Source: Capsicum annuum (taxonomy: Eukaryota > Streptophyta > Magnoliopsida > Solanales > Solanaceae). From it: a stretch of 64,000 nt of DNA. The position numbers and the translations under genes are program-made. Below are positions 22,205 to 33,965 of this stretch, piece by piece. The stretch lies in NCBI RefSeq assembly GCF_002878395.1, contig NC_061118.1:88573910-88637909 (forward strand). The letters run 5' to 3'. Every line of letters begins with the position of its first letter. Position 1 is the first letter of the stretch. Under the pieces are notes generated by a model. That model had not been told where the DNA came from and did no database searches. It was given only the letters and a program-made list of their open reading frames with translations.

Positions 22205-24360
22205 TTAAAATGTTTAGAACTCTACTTTTAGAAAACTATACTGGAATCAAATACATTAACTTTACTGACTATCTATGAAGCCTCTCCTAGTATTGACTAT
22301 AGGTAGCAGGTACATGACCCCCAACTATCCCAAATCAATACGAATCAGTGAATAAAAGTAAAATACTACTAAAACTATATGAATGACTTGAACCCTTGAA
22401 TCAAGAGGACTCATCACCTGTTGACTGGAAACTACAAACTATTTGAATATGGTATGTGCGCTACAACTGACTATTACCTACATTAAGAGACAATGTAGCA
22501 CATAGATATTTATGTGGATCAATACTATGAGGATGTATTGAGTATATGGGGGTGAATGCCTAAGTAAAAACATAATTTAATCATCATAATTTGTAAAACA
22601 ATGCATGCTAAATGTAAATGACTCACATAAGCTTGAATATCTGAAATATTGAAAATAATAATCATAAGAAGCAAGTTATGCTTTATAAATCTAGTGAGTC
22701 ATAACATTTAGATCTAAAATCTATACTTGTATTTTGTCTGTAAATCATACTGTCTAAGGGTAGAAGGAGCACACTTCTAAAATCTGAAATCTAAAAGTTG
22801 AAGTCTATAACTATTTTCTTTCTGTAAAGCATAATCTGAGTAAACTATGATCCTTTACATTTAGTTTTTTTTTGAAAATCTTTAGTATTAAACTATAAAG
22901 AAAACACTTTATCTTAAGGTTTTAGAAATCTAAAAACTTATTCTACATGGGAGGCTCTTTTAACTAATATAAACCACATTAACATTCATGGAGTTCAACG
23001 TTTTTGTCCCTCTAAGAAGGAATCCTCGCATTGGGGAGAGGAGTCATACTCTTTCCAGGAAGTATAACCTATATAAGTGACCACATACCTATTATCCACA
23101 TAGAAGTGGAAACAATCTAAATCCTACGTTGGTACATAGTTCTGGGGTATAAAACCATAGTAACATACCTAACTCGATGCTAAATACTACTCCCACTAAA
23201 TCTGTATGCTCATTCTGATAGAAATTCATTGTAAAATAGTATAATGGTTTATAATGAAAACCAATAGTATATCTATAAAGATAAATCTGTAATCTGAATT
23301 TGTAAAGTGGATTTTATCTCACTGAGGACATGACCCTAGATAAGAAGGTTTGGAGAAAAAATATTAGGATAGAGGGATAAGGTGGGTGGATGAATCATAG
23401 TCAGTAGTTAGGGGGCTTTGGTTTCTTTTGTTTGGTAATGTAAATTATTTTGGTTGATGCCCTATCTATGTTAATTTTATCATGTTTCATACTTTGGATG
23501 TTTTTGTATATTGTCCTGTGTCTTAAGCTGGGGGTCTATCGAAAATAGTCTCTCTACTTCTTCAGAGGTAGTGGTATGGACTGCGTACATTCTACCCTCC
23601 CCAGACCCCACTTGGTGGGAATATATTGGGTTTTTTGTTGTTATTGCTATTGTCTGAGACCAAAAGGTCAAATCTTTATCAATAATCTAAAAAGGAATCT
23701 AGTCATAGGGTGCTTATAGCACAACAAATCTTGAAATAGTAATTTTAATTAGGGCTTAATGAACCATGCTTTAAACTCATGTTAAAACATCACAATGTTC
23801 ATGCTTGGTAGTGTAAATGTTTATAAATCAACTTAAGATCTAGAAATTTCTGCAATATGCTTGGAAATATGAACATAATCATGTATTTCAACTTCTAAAT
23901 CATTAGAAATCTCATAAGCTTGTAAATAACAATAATGTGTATAAACCCTAATTTGAATTTCATGGAAAATCATATAATATAAAATAAATTTTTAATTAAA
24001 ATAAGTTTTTGGGCACAAGGATGAAAGGATTATCCTTGCAAAAAACTCCACATACCTTGATTAAAGATTAGATGAAGAAACTTGAATTATTAATTCCTGT
24101 TTGAGTTCTTGGAGATGTATTCTTGATTATCTTGCCTTGGGAATCCTCAATTTGTAGCTTTCTTGGAGAATCTATGGAGTATTTTTGATTTCTTAGAGAA
24201 GAAGCTTTGAAGCTTTAGGGGTTTTCTTGAAGAGAAAATAGATGAATGGGCATAAAGTGCTTAAAATAGGCTTAAATCTTATGTTTGAACGGATTGGGGG
24301 CTTGGTAATTGACCAAAATACCCTCTTTAAACTTCTAAAAGGAACTGGAAAATATAACAT
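22205..24360 (-). repeat. LTR E (Tekay-type), truncated at both sides
   Basis: Minus-strand LTR sequence with the same ordered landmarks as LTR D. 'tatactggaatc' (22240) matches LTR D near 17120, 'gtatatgggggtg' (22542) matches 17455, 'gcattggggagagg' (23028) matches 17730, and 'gacaaaataccct' type sequence near 24315 matches 18690. By this alignment about 125 bp of its 3' end is missing. The right end joins the plus-strand LTR of element F near 24360. It differs too much from LTR D to be its own partner. A LINE/SINE tail sits inside at 23333-23654. Confidence 0.7.
23333..23654 (+). mobile_element. 5'-truncated LINE (RTE-like) or TS-type SINE tail
   Basis: The 3' part contains 'gggggtctatcg', 'ctctctacttcttcagagg', 'tggactgcgtacattctacc' and 'ctccccagaccccact', and ends in a TTG/TTA-rich run. 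From memory this is the tail shared by solanaceous RTE LINEs and TS SINEs. The upstream 'ggataaggtgggtggatgaatc' part, given here only as a landmark, suggests the LINE version. Imperfect direct repeats 'ctgaggac' (about 23325) and 'ctgagacc' (about 23655) could be the target duplication. It lies inside LTR E and has no coding capacity. Confidence 0.65.
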
Positions 24361-25860
24361 TTTTCTGAACTTGGTAGTTGATAAGGCTTTGAGGTTGGTT
24401 TTGACAACATTGATTGAGGGTTTTGTTAAACTATTATTTATGTGATGTTTTATGTTTGTCCCTGCATAGGTTAGGTTTAAATGGTAGTTTTAAAGTCAAT
24501 TTCATGCATGTGAATGGTGAATGAACTAGGGATTGTGATTTTCCACACTTGTGACTTTTGAAGTGGCTATGAACCCAACTCCATATTGTGATTTTTAATT
24601 ATGAGAAATATGTAAATTGAATTATTCTTGAACTATTGCCTTATAATTTTGAATTGAACCTTATGGATTTGTGTAATTTTCTAAGCTAATGTAAAATTAA
24701 ACTAATGGGGTTGTGAATTCCCCTAAGTGAAACATTTTTCTGGCATGTTGATGTTACCTTGCAAGTATATTAGTATGACGATGCCAACAATGTACTCCTA
24801 AATGTGTATTGTGGTTCAATGAATGACATTGTGTGATAATTGTCTTACTTGGGCTTTAATAAGGGTTGTATAGTTGAGTCATAAAAATGGAGGTCCGAGA
24901 GACCAATACTAAACCATGGTTGCCAACGTAGGGGTTAGTATGATTGGGTGGTTTGATTCCCCCTTGCTGTTATTACCATATGATTGGAAGGTTCGAGTCC
25001 TCCATATTATATCAGATAATTTGGTTCTTGTGTCACCTTGATGTACCAGGAGGTTTGAGTCCCTCATAGTGCATATGTTTACCCTCCGGTTCGTGCGGCC
25101 ACACATACTAAGGCCCTACCAGCTGGGGAACTGGGTTCCTTCATATGTTATGATGGTTGAGCTACTAAATCCAGGCTAAAGTTTTAAAGTTCATGTTAAA
25201 CTTTGTTCCCTATCCCAACATATGATATATATATATTCATCTATATGCATTTTATTATGTGCATTGGATTTGAATGATTTGAAGCTGTTGGTCATGGCAT
25301 TATGTTATCCTTATCCCTGAGTTTTATGCTATAGTGTTCAACCCACTAACCATCTTCGGGTGTTGTATCCCTATGAAATGCAGGGTTTAAAGGCAAGTGT
25401 ACTTTTCCTGCACAGAGTTAGATGGATCGTCTTGGTTCATTGGTTTGCTATGGTGAAGTGGTGAGCTTTCATTCCCTAGAAGAATTAGGCATTTCATCTA
25501 TTTCCACTCTTAGAATAGAGTTGACAATTTTCTTTATTATTAACATTGTCATTTTAATCTGCCAGAGTTGGGGATTATCCTGACTAAGAGTACTTTTGGT
25601 TCTTTATTTAGAAGGCTTTATTTGTATTACTGTGGATATTGGGTGATGTCACTCGACTATTTGTCCAATCACCGTTCATTAATTATAAACATATTTTTTA
25701 TTTCCTTAAGCTTAGTGTATGCTAACTTGTTATATATTTGAAATTTATTAGACCTTGGGGGTGTTGAGTTTGGTTTGGGTTTGTTAGGTACAGGGGTTGA
25801 TCTCCAGTCCAAGTGGGACTTAAGATACCCATCACGACTAGGCCCTAGTTTGGATCATAA
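24361..25860 (+). repeat. 5' LTR of element F, 5'-truncated
   Basis: It aligns with the 3' LTR: 24395-24560 corresponds to 31590-31757, and 24575 onward corresponds to 42483 onward. It ends near 25860 ('tggatcata'). The first part of the LTR, present at 30872-31580, is missing here; the break is at or just before 24361, where minus-strand LTR E begins. It contains an AT microsatellite near 25225. Confidence 0.8.
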
Positions 25861-25866
25861 AATAGA

Positions 25867-25878
25867 TGGATCAGAGCC
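25867..25878 (+). other. Primer binding site of element F
   Basis: 'tggatcagagcc' is close to the TGGTATCAGAGC complement of initiator Met-tRNA. It lies a few bases after the LTR end. Confidence 0.7.
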
Positions 25879-26039
25879 TAGGTTTGATGTCATTAGGTGT
25901 CCAACAAAGCTGTATTGAGTAGAGTCTCATTTATGGGTGTGTAGTGTGCCATACTTATAAGGGAGAGGCTACAGGGCATTTAAGAATGTTTTCTTTTCTT
26001 AATGTTCTATTTTTGAGCTATGGAGTCTAAGGTCTTGAA

Positions 26040-27230
26040 TCTCCTTAAATTTTCGTATGTTCGCCTCCTAGAAGATCTAATGCTCGTGGAAACCCTTCTA
26101 TCCCGCCTGAGGATAATATGGATGGAACTCGTCTAACTCTAGGAGTTCAGACCTGTTCTAGGGTTTTTTTTTATGATTTCCCTAATAGAACTACACCAGT
26201 TCTCCCATCCCTCATCAGGCACCCCAGGCTAGCATGTCTAATGCTGAGTTTCACCAGTCGATTTCATCTGCTTACCTAGTTGGTGGCCGGCCATACTTAG
26301 TGTGTTGCTTTTGTTGCTCTATCATCTAAGACAACTAGAGTTGGGAAATTTATGAGATTGAGTCCTCCTAATTTTATAGTTCTAAAGTTGTGAAAGATCC
26401 TCAAAATTTCATTAATAAAATAGAAAAGATCTTTCATGTGATACATGTTATTGATGTGGAAAGTGTAGAGTTTGTTGCTTATCAGTTAAAGGATGTAGTA
26501 TACCATTGGTATAAAGAGTGGGAGCAGTTTCGGGCAATTATAGTGAGCAAGCTTTGTGGGATGACTTCTGTAGTGTTTTTCTTGATCGCTTCTTTCATCA
26601 GTAGTTAAGGGAGGTGAAGGTTGAGGAATTCGTGAATCTGAAGTGAGGTAGGATATTAGCTAAAGAGTATGCCTTGAGTTTTATTAGTTGTCGTGTTATG
26701 CTATAGGATTAGTGTCTAGCATGAGGGATAAAATGAGGAAGTTTGCTTTTGGCTATCCCGTGAATTGATCTTCGAGAGCAAGGTTGCCTTATTGGATAAG
26801 GATATGGAAATCTCTAGACTTTTGGCATATATACAACCAGTGGAAGAAGAAAAGAAAAGGTAAGAGAAAATGAGTAAAAGGAAGAATAAGAAGTTTTGCT
26901 ACTCAGATCAGGGTGGAGGTCAGCAGTAAAGTTGTAGAGATAGTCGAATGTGGTGTATTAAGAAGTGGGACAATTCTGCTTCTTAAACTACAACTAGTGA
27001 TCCTTATCAAAATTCATCGAGTGATCGTCATTCTCAGTATAATAGTAGGTTTAGAGCATCAGGATTCCAACCATAGGCTAGTGGGGCTCAGTCAGCTCCA
27101 CCATATCCTCTTTGTAGATTTTGTGGTTAGGTACACCATGGCGTTTGTGAAGTACAGAGGAACAAGTTCTTTCAAAATGGTCAGATTTATCATATATAGA
27201 GGGATTGTCCTTATAAGGTTACTTCTAGAA
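26040..27230 (+). pseudogene. Gag of element F, broken
   Basis: The frame probably starts near 26057, giving an Arg/Pro-rich N-terminus. The capsid-like part is open at 26390-26608 ('DPQNFINKIEKIFHVI', 'VAYQLKDVVYHWYKEW'). A CCHC-like knuckle remnant lies near 27115-27155 ('CRFCG..HHGVC', with a stop inside). Many stops and shifts lie between. The normal role is capsid formation and RNA binding; this copy is inactive. Confidence 0.75.
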
Positions 27231-27234
27231 AAAT

Positions 27235-27790
27235 ATGATTTGTGTTGCTACTTCATCTGCTCCCGCTCTAAAAGGTACTACTTCTGCTTTCGGCTCCAAC
27301 ACTAGTTGGAACCGTCTGTATGCTCTAGCCAATTCCCAGGATTTTAAGATGTCCCCTAATATTGTTACTGGTTTGCTTAAACTCTTCTCTCGTGATGTAT
27401 ATTGTCTACCTGATCCCATGTCAACCCTCTCTTATGTGACACCTTATGTGGCTATCCATTTTAGCTTTTATCTTGACTATATTTTGGACCCTTTAAATGT
27501 GCACCCTGGTGGGTGACTCTATAATTGCTAGAAGAGTCTATAGGGGTTGTGTGATGTCGGTATGTAGTAGAGAGCCCTTGGTCGATCTGTTAGAGTTGGA
27601 CATGTTAGACATTGATATGAATTTAGGGATGGATTAGTTGCATTCATGCTATACATCCCTTGATTATGAGACCCAAAGGGTCAGTTCCCATTTCCATAAT
27701 GAGATGGTGATTGAATGGTAAGTTAGTTCCCTAGTACCTAAGGGAAGGTTTATTTTGTATCTTAGAGCTTGAAAATTGGTTTCTAAAGGG
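27235..27790 (+). pseudogene. Aspartic protease of element F, broken
   Basis: The open piece 27235-27516 holds 'NIVTGLLKLFSRDVYCL' and the active-site equivalent 'DPMSTLSYVTP'. The catalytic Asp is kept, but Met stands where Gly is expected. Downstream, 'LVDLLELD' and 'LVSKGCLYHLVHVKD' equivalents are spread over two frames (27560-27820). It would normally cleave the Gag-Pol precursor. Confidence 0.75.
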
Positions 27791-28690
27791 TGCCTCTATC
27801 ACTTAGTACATGTTAAGGATTCTAGATCAAAAGGCCCTTCCATACAGACTATCCTTATAGTCTGTACATTTCCCAAAGTGTTTCCTGATGATCTTCAAGG
27901 TATTTCTCCCAATAGGGAAATCAATTTTGGGATTGATCTTCATGTGGACACTCATCCTATTTCTGTCCTTCCTATTTCTATCCTTCCTTACAAAATGGTT
28001 TTGGATGAGTTAAAAGAACTTAAGGAGCAATTAAAAGATCTTCTAGATAAGGGTTTTATACACCCTATAAGAAGAATGGTTCCTTTCAAATATGTATTCA
28101 TTACCGCCAATTGAATAAGGTGATAATGAAAAATAAGTATTCGCTTTTGAGGATTACTGATCTGTTCGATCAATTTTAGGATGCTAAGTTCTTTTCTAAC
28201 ATTGATCTTTGATTGGGTTACCATTAATTGAAGATTAGGGAGGTGGCTATCCCAAAGACTGCCTTCAGAACCAGGTATGGTCATTTTGAGATTTGGTGAT
28301 GTCTTTGATTTAGCTAATGCCCTAATAGCATTTATGGACCTTATGAATCGAGTTTTTTTGTTAGTTCTTGGATTTGTTCATGATTTGTCTTTATTGGTGA
28401 TATTTTGGTATACTATAAGAACAAGGTGGATAATGTTGATCCCCTCCATCTTGTGTTGCAAACATTGAAAAAGCAGTGGTTGATGCAAAATTTTTAATGT
28501 GTGAGTTCTGGCCAAATGTTATGTCTTATCTAGTATATGTTGTTTCTAGTACAAGGATCATGGTGGATCCATAAAAGATTGCGGTGGTTAAGAAGTGGCC
28601 TAAACCCACGACTCCAATTGATATTTGTAGCTTCTTGGGTTTAACCGGTAATTATATAAGGTTTCTGGAGAGTTTCTCTTAAATTGTTGC
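27791..28690 (+). pseudogene. Reverse transcriptase of element F, broken
   Basis: The open piece 27776-28114 contains 'INFGIDLHVDTHPISVLP' and '[17 protein letters not shown]', the start of Ty3 RT. A short deletion then removes the segment around the usual 'SPWGAP' motif before '[12 protein letters not shown]' (28110). The active-site box reads FIGD (28390-28401): the first Asp has become Gly. Stops include 28177-28179 (a former Gln codon). The frame shifts near 28280 and 28490. Confidence 0.82.
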
Positions 28691-29160
28691 CCCATTGTCT
28701 AATTTAACTCAGAAGAAGGTAAAATTCATGTATCTGATGCTGGCGAAGGTAGTTTTGAGAAGATGAAGGATAAGTTGACTTTAACTTCGATCTTGATTCT
28801 GATGGAGGGCTATGATGGTTTTGTGGTCTATCCTAATGCATCTCAGATATGGATGGGTTGTATATTGATACATCATGACAAGGTGGTTGCATATGCTTCT
28901 AGACAGTTGAAAGTTCATGAGAAGAATTATTTGGCTCGTTATTTAGAATTATTAGTTGTGGTGTTTGCATTAAAGATCTTACGACATTATTTGTATGGGG
29001 TCGATATTGATATTTATTCTAATCATCAGATCCTGCAATACGTGTTCACTCAGCAGGAGCTAAATCTCAGGTGAAGGATATGTCTTGAGTTGCTCAAGGA
29101 CTATGACATGGGCACTATCTTACAGGTAAAGCTAACATGGTTGTTGATGTTCTTAGCGGT
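28691..29160 (+). pseudogene. RNase H of element F
   Basis: The open piece 28763-29074 contains 'GFVVYPNASQIWMGCIL', '[16 protein letters not shown]', 'LELLVVVFALKILRHYLYG' and 'SNHQILQYVFTQQELNL'. Two expected catalytic Asp positions are Asn (in YPNAS and SNHQ). The alignment is clear, so loss of activity is likely. A frameshift near 29110 precedes the tether to integrase. Confidence 0.82.
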
Positions 29161-30710
29161 TATGCATGGGAAAATTATCTCATATGGATGAAAAAAAGTG
29201 GGATTTGGTGAAGGATATTCATTGTTTGGATAATCTGTGAGTCTGTCTCTTGGCTTTTAAGGATGGTGGTCTGATTATTTAAGAGGTGGCAAGGTCATCT
29301 CTTGGTGCCGAGGTAAAGGAGAAGTAGAGGTTAGATTCTATTTTTATCCAAATTAAGAAAGATGTAGGTAAGCAAAAGGTGATGATTTTTTTGATTGGTG
29401 GTGATGGTATCTTGTGATACCTAGGTAGATAAAGTGTTCCGAGTGTTGATGGGTGCCGAAGAAGAATTTTGGCCGAAGCTCATGAGTTGCGTTGTACTAT
29501 TTATCCTAGTTCAACAAAAATGTATCATGATCTAAAGGAGATTTATTGGTGTAATAACATAAAGTGGGATAAGGATAATTTTTTAGCTAAGTGCATGGTG
29601 TGTTAGCAAGTGAAGGTGGATCACTTAAGGCTCGGTGGGTTGACTCAAGAGATTGAGTTACCGGTGTGGAAGTGGAAGATAATTGATATGAATTTTGTTA
29701 CCAGTCTTTCAAAGTCTCGCCAAAAATTTAATTTGATTTGTGTCATCATAAATAGGATGACTAAGACTGCTCACTTCTCGCTGTGAGGACTAATTACTCT
29801 TCTGAGGATTGAGCCAAGTTGTTCGTTGAGGAGATTATGAAATTGCATGGTACTCCAGTTTTGATCATATCTGATCGGGGTGCCTAATTCTCATCTCACT
29901 TTTGGATATGGTCCATTAAAGTCTAGGGACTAAGGTAGCCCTTAGTACCTCTTTCCACCTACAGATAAATGGGTAAATGGAAAGGACAATTCAGGCCTTG
30001 GAAGATATGCTTTGGGATTGTGTATTTGATTTTGGTGGTAGTTGGGTTGACCACTTTCCTATCATAGAATTTTCTTATAACAACATCTAACACTCTAGCA
30101 TTTGTATGGCTTTGTTTGAGGCCTTATATGTTTGGAGGTATAGGTCTCCTATTGGGTAGTTTGAGGTTTGTGAGAATAAGTTTTCTGGCAATAATTTGGT
30201 TCACCAAGCCATAGATAAGGTGAAGGTAATTCAAGATATACTTATGACTATCCAAAGTCACCGAAAGTCCTACGTAGATATGAGACAAAGGGAGTTAGAG
30301 TTTAGTATTAGTGATTGGGTATTTTTGAAGGTGTCACCCACGAAGAGAGTAATGCAGTTTGGTAAGAAGGGTAAACTCAGTCCCAGTTGTGTCGGTCCAT
30401 ACTTGGTTTTGAAGTGGGTTGGTAATGTTACTTATGAATTAGAGTTTCCTTCTAGCTTGATCGATATTCATAGTGTTTCATGTTTTGATGTTGAGAAAGT
30501 GCATAGGTGATCCTTCGACTGTTATTCCACTGGAAAAGGTAGGTATTTTGGATTCCTTATCTTATGAGGAAGTCCAGTTAAGATTTTAGATTAGAAAGTC
30601 TGTCGGTTGCAGACTAACGATTGGCTATGGTAAAGGTTATTTGGAGAAACCAAAAGGTTGAGGAAGCTATGATGGAAGACGGGGAGGACATATAGTCCAA
30701 GTATACATTC
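29161..30710 (+). pseudogene. Integrase and chromodomain of element F, broken
   Basis: The HHCC module is degenerate (29480-29610; a stop at 29604-29606 falls between the CxxC and the next Gln). 'MNFVTSLSKS' (near 29690) has Asn for the first catalytic Asp. 'ISDRGA' (29870) keeps the second. The C-terminal piece 30196-30510 is open ('KVIQDILMTIQSHRKSY', 'GKKGKLSPSCVGPYLVL'). The chromodomain follows in mixed frames with 'LDSLSYEEV' near 30550-30576. Several stops and shifts make it inactive. Confidence 0.8.
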
Positions 30711-30854
30711 TTATTCCCTATTCCGGATAATTATGCTTGAGGTATGTATAATCTTTTACATCTTTGTTTTCGGTCTTTGTTAAAGGTAAGTGTGATTGTG
30801 TGTCAAGTCAAATCATGCTAATAAATTCCTTGTCCTATCATTCAAAGACGAATG

Positions 30855-30871
30855 ACCCTAAGGAGGGAGTA
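30855..30871 (+). other. Polypurine tract of element F
   Basis: 'cctaaggagggagta' precedes the 3' LTR start at 30872. It is shorter and less pure than the tract of element G. Confidence 0.6.
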
Positions 30872-31248
30872 CATAATACCCCGGGTTATTGGTCTTTAAA
30901 AAAAGTTTCGAAATTGTATCCTCACTCTCTTGACTGCTACTTACCCTTACTAGTCATAGGGAGTCTTGATGGGTCCTAGGACCCAGTCATAACCAAATCA
31001 ATAAGTATGTGGCAAAGTTCTGCTCTTAGTATGAGTGGCGCACTATGAGTCATAAGGATGAGTCATTGGGTGGAAATAGTAGGGTGTCCAGTGTTTACTC
31101 AATTGAGTTCTGTGTTGACTATGACTAGACCTTACGAGTGTAGGGTCCCATTATGAGTGGTAATAGTTGAGTCATAGGGTCAATAGTGTGTGGGTGTCCA
31201 GGGAACTATCTTGTACATGACTCAGGTTGATGATGCATGAAGAGTCTA

Positions 31249-31271
31249 TACGAGTCGTATGGAGACTCGTA
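31249..31271. repeat. 8-bp-arm inverted repeat in LTR F
   Basis: TACGAGTC (31249-31256) and GACTCGTA (31264-31271) are perfect reverse complements separated by 7 bases. It lies immediately before the TATA-like sequence of the LTR. Confidence 0.8.
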
Positions 31272-31752
31272 GTTATTTAAGACAAACTTTCAGTTTTTAA
31301 TTTGACGGCACTTTGTATAGTTCCATCCTTACCCAATAAAAACCCCAATTCCATAAATAACTTAAGGGGGTTATATTTTTTCCTTAACATACTAAAACAC
31401 TTCAAGATCTGTCAAATTCTCTCAAGCAGCGATACTTAGGATTTCCAAGAAGTAGCTCACCGAAGGGCTTAAGGGTTGAAATCTTTTCGTGAAATTTAGT
31501 ATTTCAAGCATGTTACTCTTCCCTAATTATTATTTTAGTGAAAGGATAAGTTTTAAAGTGTTGTCCATATGGTATTGAGGGTTGTTGAGAAAACATAGGT
31601 TGAGGGTTTTGTATAACTATTTTTTATGTTATGTTTCATATTTGTCCCTGCATGGATTAGATTTAAATGAGGGTTTTAAAGTCAATTTGATGTGTGGGAA
31701 AGGTGAATGAATTAGGGATTGTTATTTCCCAAACTTGTGACTTTTGAAGTGG

Positions 31753-31757
31753 TTATG
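31753..31757. repeat. Target site duplication, left copy (element G)
   Basis: TTATG directly before the LTR start of element G; repeated at 42483-42487. Five bases is the expected length for Ty3 integrase. Confidence 0.92.
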
Positions 31758-32091
31758 TGTAATACCCCGCATGTGTCTAATCCTGTGATTCATACTTGAG
31801 TACATGACTTACAATAAATATCCAAGTGATAGGATAGCTTATGATCCATTAAGCATGTACATATGAGTCACTTAAGGTAATACAAGCTAAGAGTTTTAGA
31901 ATCCATCAAGTTTTAGTGTTCGATTTTCCAAGGGTAATATTTGAAAGACTATAACTCGATGATAATATGGTATTTTGTTTGATTTAGACCCACCAAATTG
32001 TAGAAAATCGAATTAGCTTTCTAACAGTACCAATTTCACCTTAATCCAATAACCGAGCAAAAAGTTATACCCATTTTCGTGAGAGACAGTA

Positions 32092-32226
32092 AGCATAGGC
32101 GATTGGTTAGGCGCCGCCTAACCCACACATAGGAGATTGGTTAGGCGCCGCCCAACCCAAGCATAGGCGATTGGTTAGGCGCCGCCCGACCCAAGCATAG
32201 GCGATCATTTGGGCACCGCCTAAGTC
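32092..32226 (+). repeat. 34-bp palindromic tandem array in LTR G
   Basis: Four head-to-tail copies with exact 34-base spacing (starts of 'atagg' at 32095, 32129, 32163 and 32197). The first copy contains GGTTAGGCGCCGCCTAACC (32105-32123), a palindrome with 9-base arms around one central base. It is unusually GC-rich for this window. The same array in the 3' LTR (39958-40090) has lost several of the palindromes by point changes. Confidence 0.93.
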
Positions 32227-33784
32227 AATTCCAGGTGTCAAAAGCACTCCGTCTTGAGTTATTTTAAAGGTAATTAAGTCTTTAAATACTCCTTAAACGT
32301 CCCTAAACTTAACCCTACGAAATATATATTTTCTAAACATACTGCAACCCTATTTTCATCTCAAAGCTCATCATCCAAGAGCATTAAAGGAGAAAAACAA
32401 CTAGGGTTGCATAACTAAGCTTGAAGATCCGATTTCAAGAAAATTCCTCCATCAATCATCAAGAATCTTCCTTCTAAGGTATGCGTAGTGTTCATCCACA
32501 GATTCCTTTCGTCCGTGGAGTTCAAGAATCATTCTTTAAAATATAAAATCTTGGTTGATTGTGGTGATATGATCATGCCCATGTTGATGCTTGATTGTTC
32601 TCCTCTTTTTCATTATAAAGTATGATTCTATATTGTTGGGTGTTGATGATCATGTTATTGATATTGGGTGATTCCCAAGATGGATTTTTTATATGTTTTT
32701 GTGAATTCATGATATCATATGAGTTGGAAACATGTAAATTTGGTTGTTCATGGTGTATAATTTGATGAATTCACCTATGCTTAAGATGTGCATGTAAGGT
32801 GTTTGATAAAATGCCTAAGGAACTAGAAATCATGCAATATAGCTAAATTGTGACTAAGTGAAGGATTCATGATATACCCTTAATGTGTCTTGTAAATGTT
32901 GTTGGAATACTCATGAACTATTCTTATGAGATTATGCTATGTTTACTTGCAAATCCTACTTATGAACAAGATGCATGATAACCATGCAATCCACATGAAC
33001 TTCGATTCTATTAGTAGGTGTTGCCAATATGATTAAGAAATGAACATGATATTAAGATTGTGCAAGTACTTCCATGTGATATGAAATCCATTCCAAGCAA
33101 TACATTGTTGATAACCATGCATAGTATGAGATCCCTACATATGATATTATAAATTATGGACTCTACTCTTATGATCAAGTCAGTCGTGTGTGTCAGTTTT
33201 CTTCCATCGATTCCTGGGGGTACTTGTACACGAAAACTATAGCTGTGTGCCTATATCCATGTCATGTTTCACGATATCCGAACTCAAGCTATGATTCCAG
33301 AGACTTCAGTCAGTCATGTGACTCAGGAAAATCTCATGATCTTAGTCAGTTGTCAGATATCAGTAACATTCCTCCAGTCAATGGAATCCAGTAAGATTAT
33401 GTCATGCACAGTCAGTTATTCATGTCCAGTCCCTCCAGATAGGAGTAGAGGTTAGCACCGAGTGAACCCAAGGATGGGAGCTTACCCGCTATTTCAGGGT
33501 GTAATTCTTAGTAGCAATCCTTATGTTCCAGAGCTATGTAGCCTGCATAGGTTGAGACATCTTAACCCGTCAGCTTAGGATTGATGAGGTAGCTTAACCC
33601 GTCAGTTTAGGGTTCCCACCGTTCTCATTGAGTACCCGCCTAATAAGGTTCACTCACAGCTATCCATACCAGTGGCGTGGTATTAACACCTCTCCAGTCG
33701 GGACAGAGATTAGACCCCAGCTTTCCCATATTGGCATACATGGGGCATGTCGGTTAAACACTACTTCCCATAGTTTTGGTAACA

Positions 33785-33965
33785 GTCTCAGCAACAGAAC
33801 TCAGAGCGTTCTTCAGATTTCAGTATATATACAGGACTGTCAGATACAGTCATCCATGTTATCAATTTCAGTATCAGTCTCAGTAAAAGAACTTAGAGCC
33901 TTTTTCAAATTTTAGTATATACAGGACTGTCAGATATAGTCATCCATGTTATTAGTTTTAGTATT
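33785..33965 (+). repeat. Local duplication within LTR G
   Basis: A segment with 'cagtatatacaggactgtcagata' type sequence (given as a shortened landmark: 'caggactgtcagata') followed by 'catccatgttat' occurs twice, about 100-110 bases apart. The 3' LTR has the same duplication at about 41690-41850, so it predates the insertion. Confidence 0.75.

Larger units (their letters stand above)
30872..31757 (+). repeat. 3' LTR of element F, left part
   Basis: It starts CATAATACCCC (TGTAATACCCC in sister elements). It runs to the insertion of element G at 31758 and resumes at 42488. The region 31000-31271 is rich in 'gagtcat' and 'tgagtgg' words and ends in a hairpin (31249-31271), followed by a TATTTAAG that may be the core promoter (about 31274). 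Confidence 0.82.

Noticed and set aside
22205..24360. LTR E as the 5' LTR of element D
   Set aside because: Order and strand would fit, but the two LTRs differ along most of their length far more than a pair from one insertion should, and the expected 'attaa' duplication is not found.
32092..32226. Evenly spaced repeats suggestive of a CRISPR array
   Set aside because: The repeats are head-to-tail with no unique spacers, lie in a plant LTR and occur again in the partner LTR.
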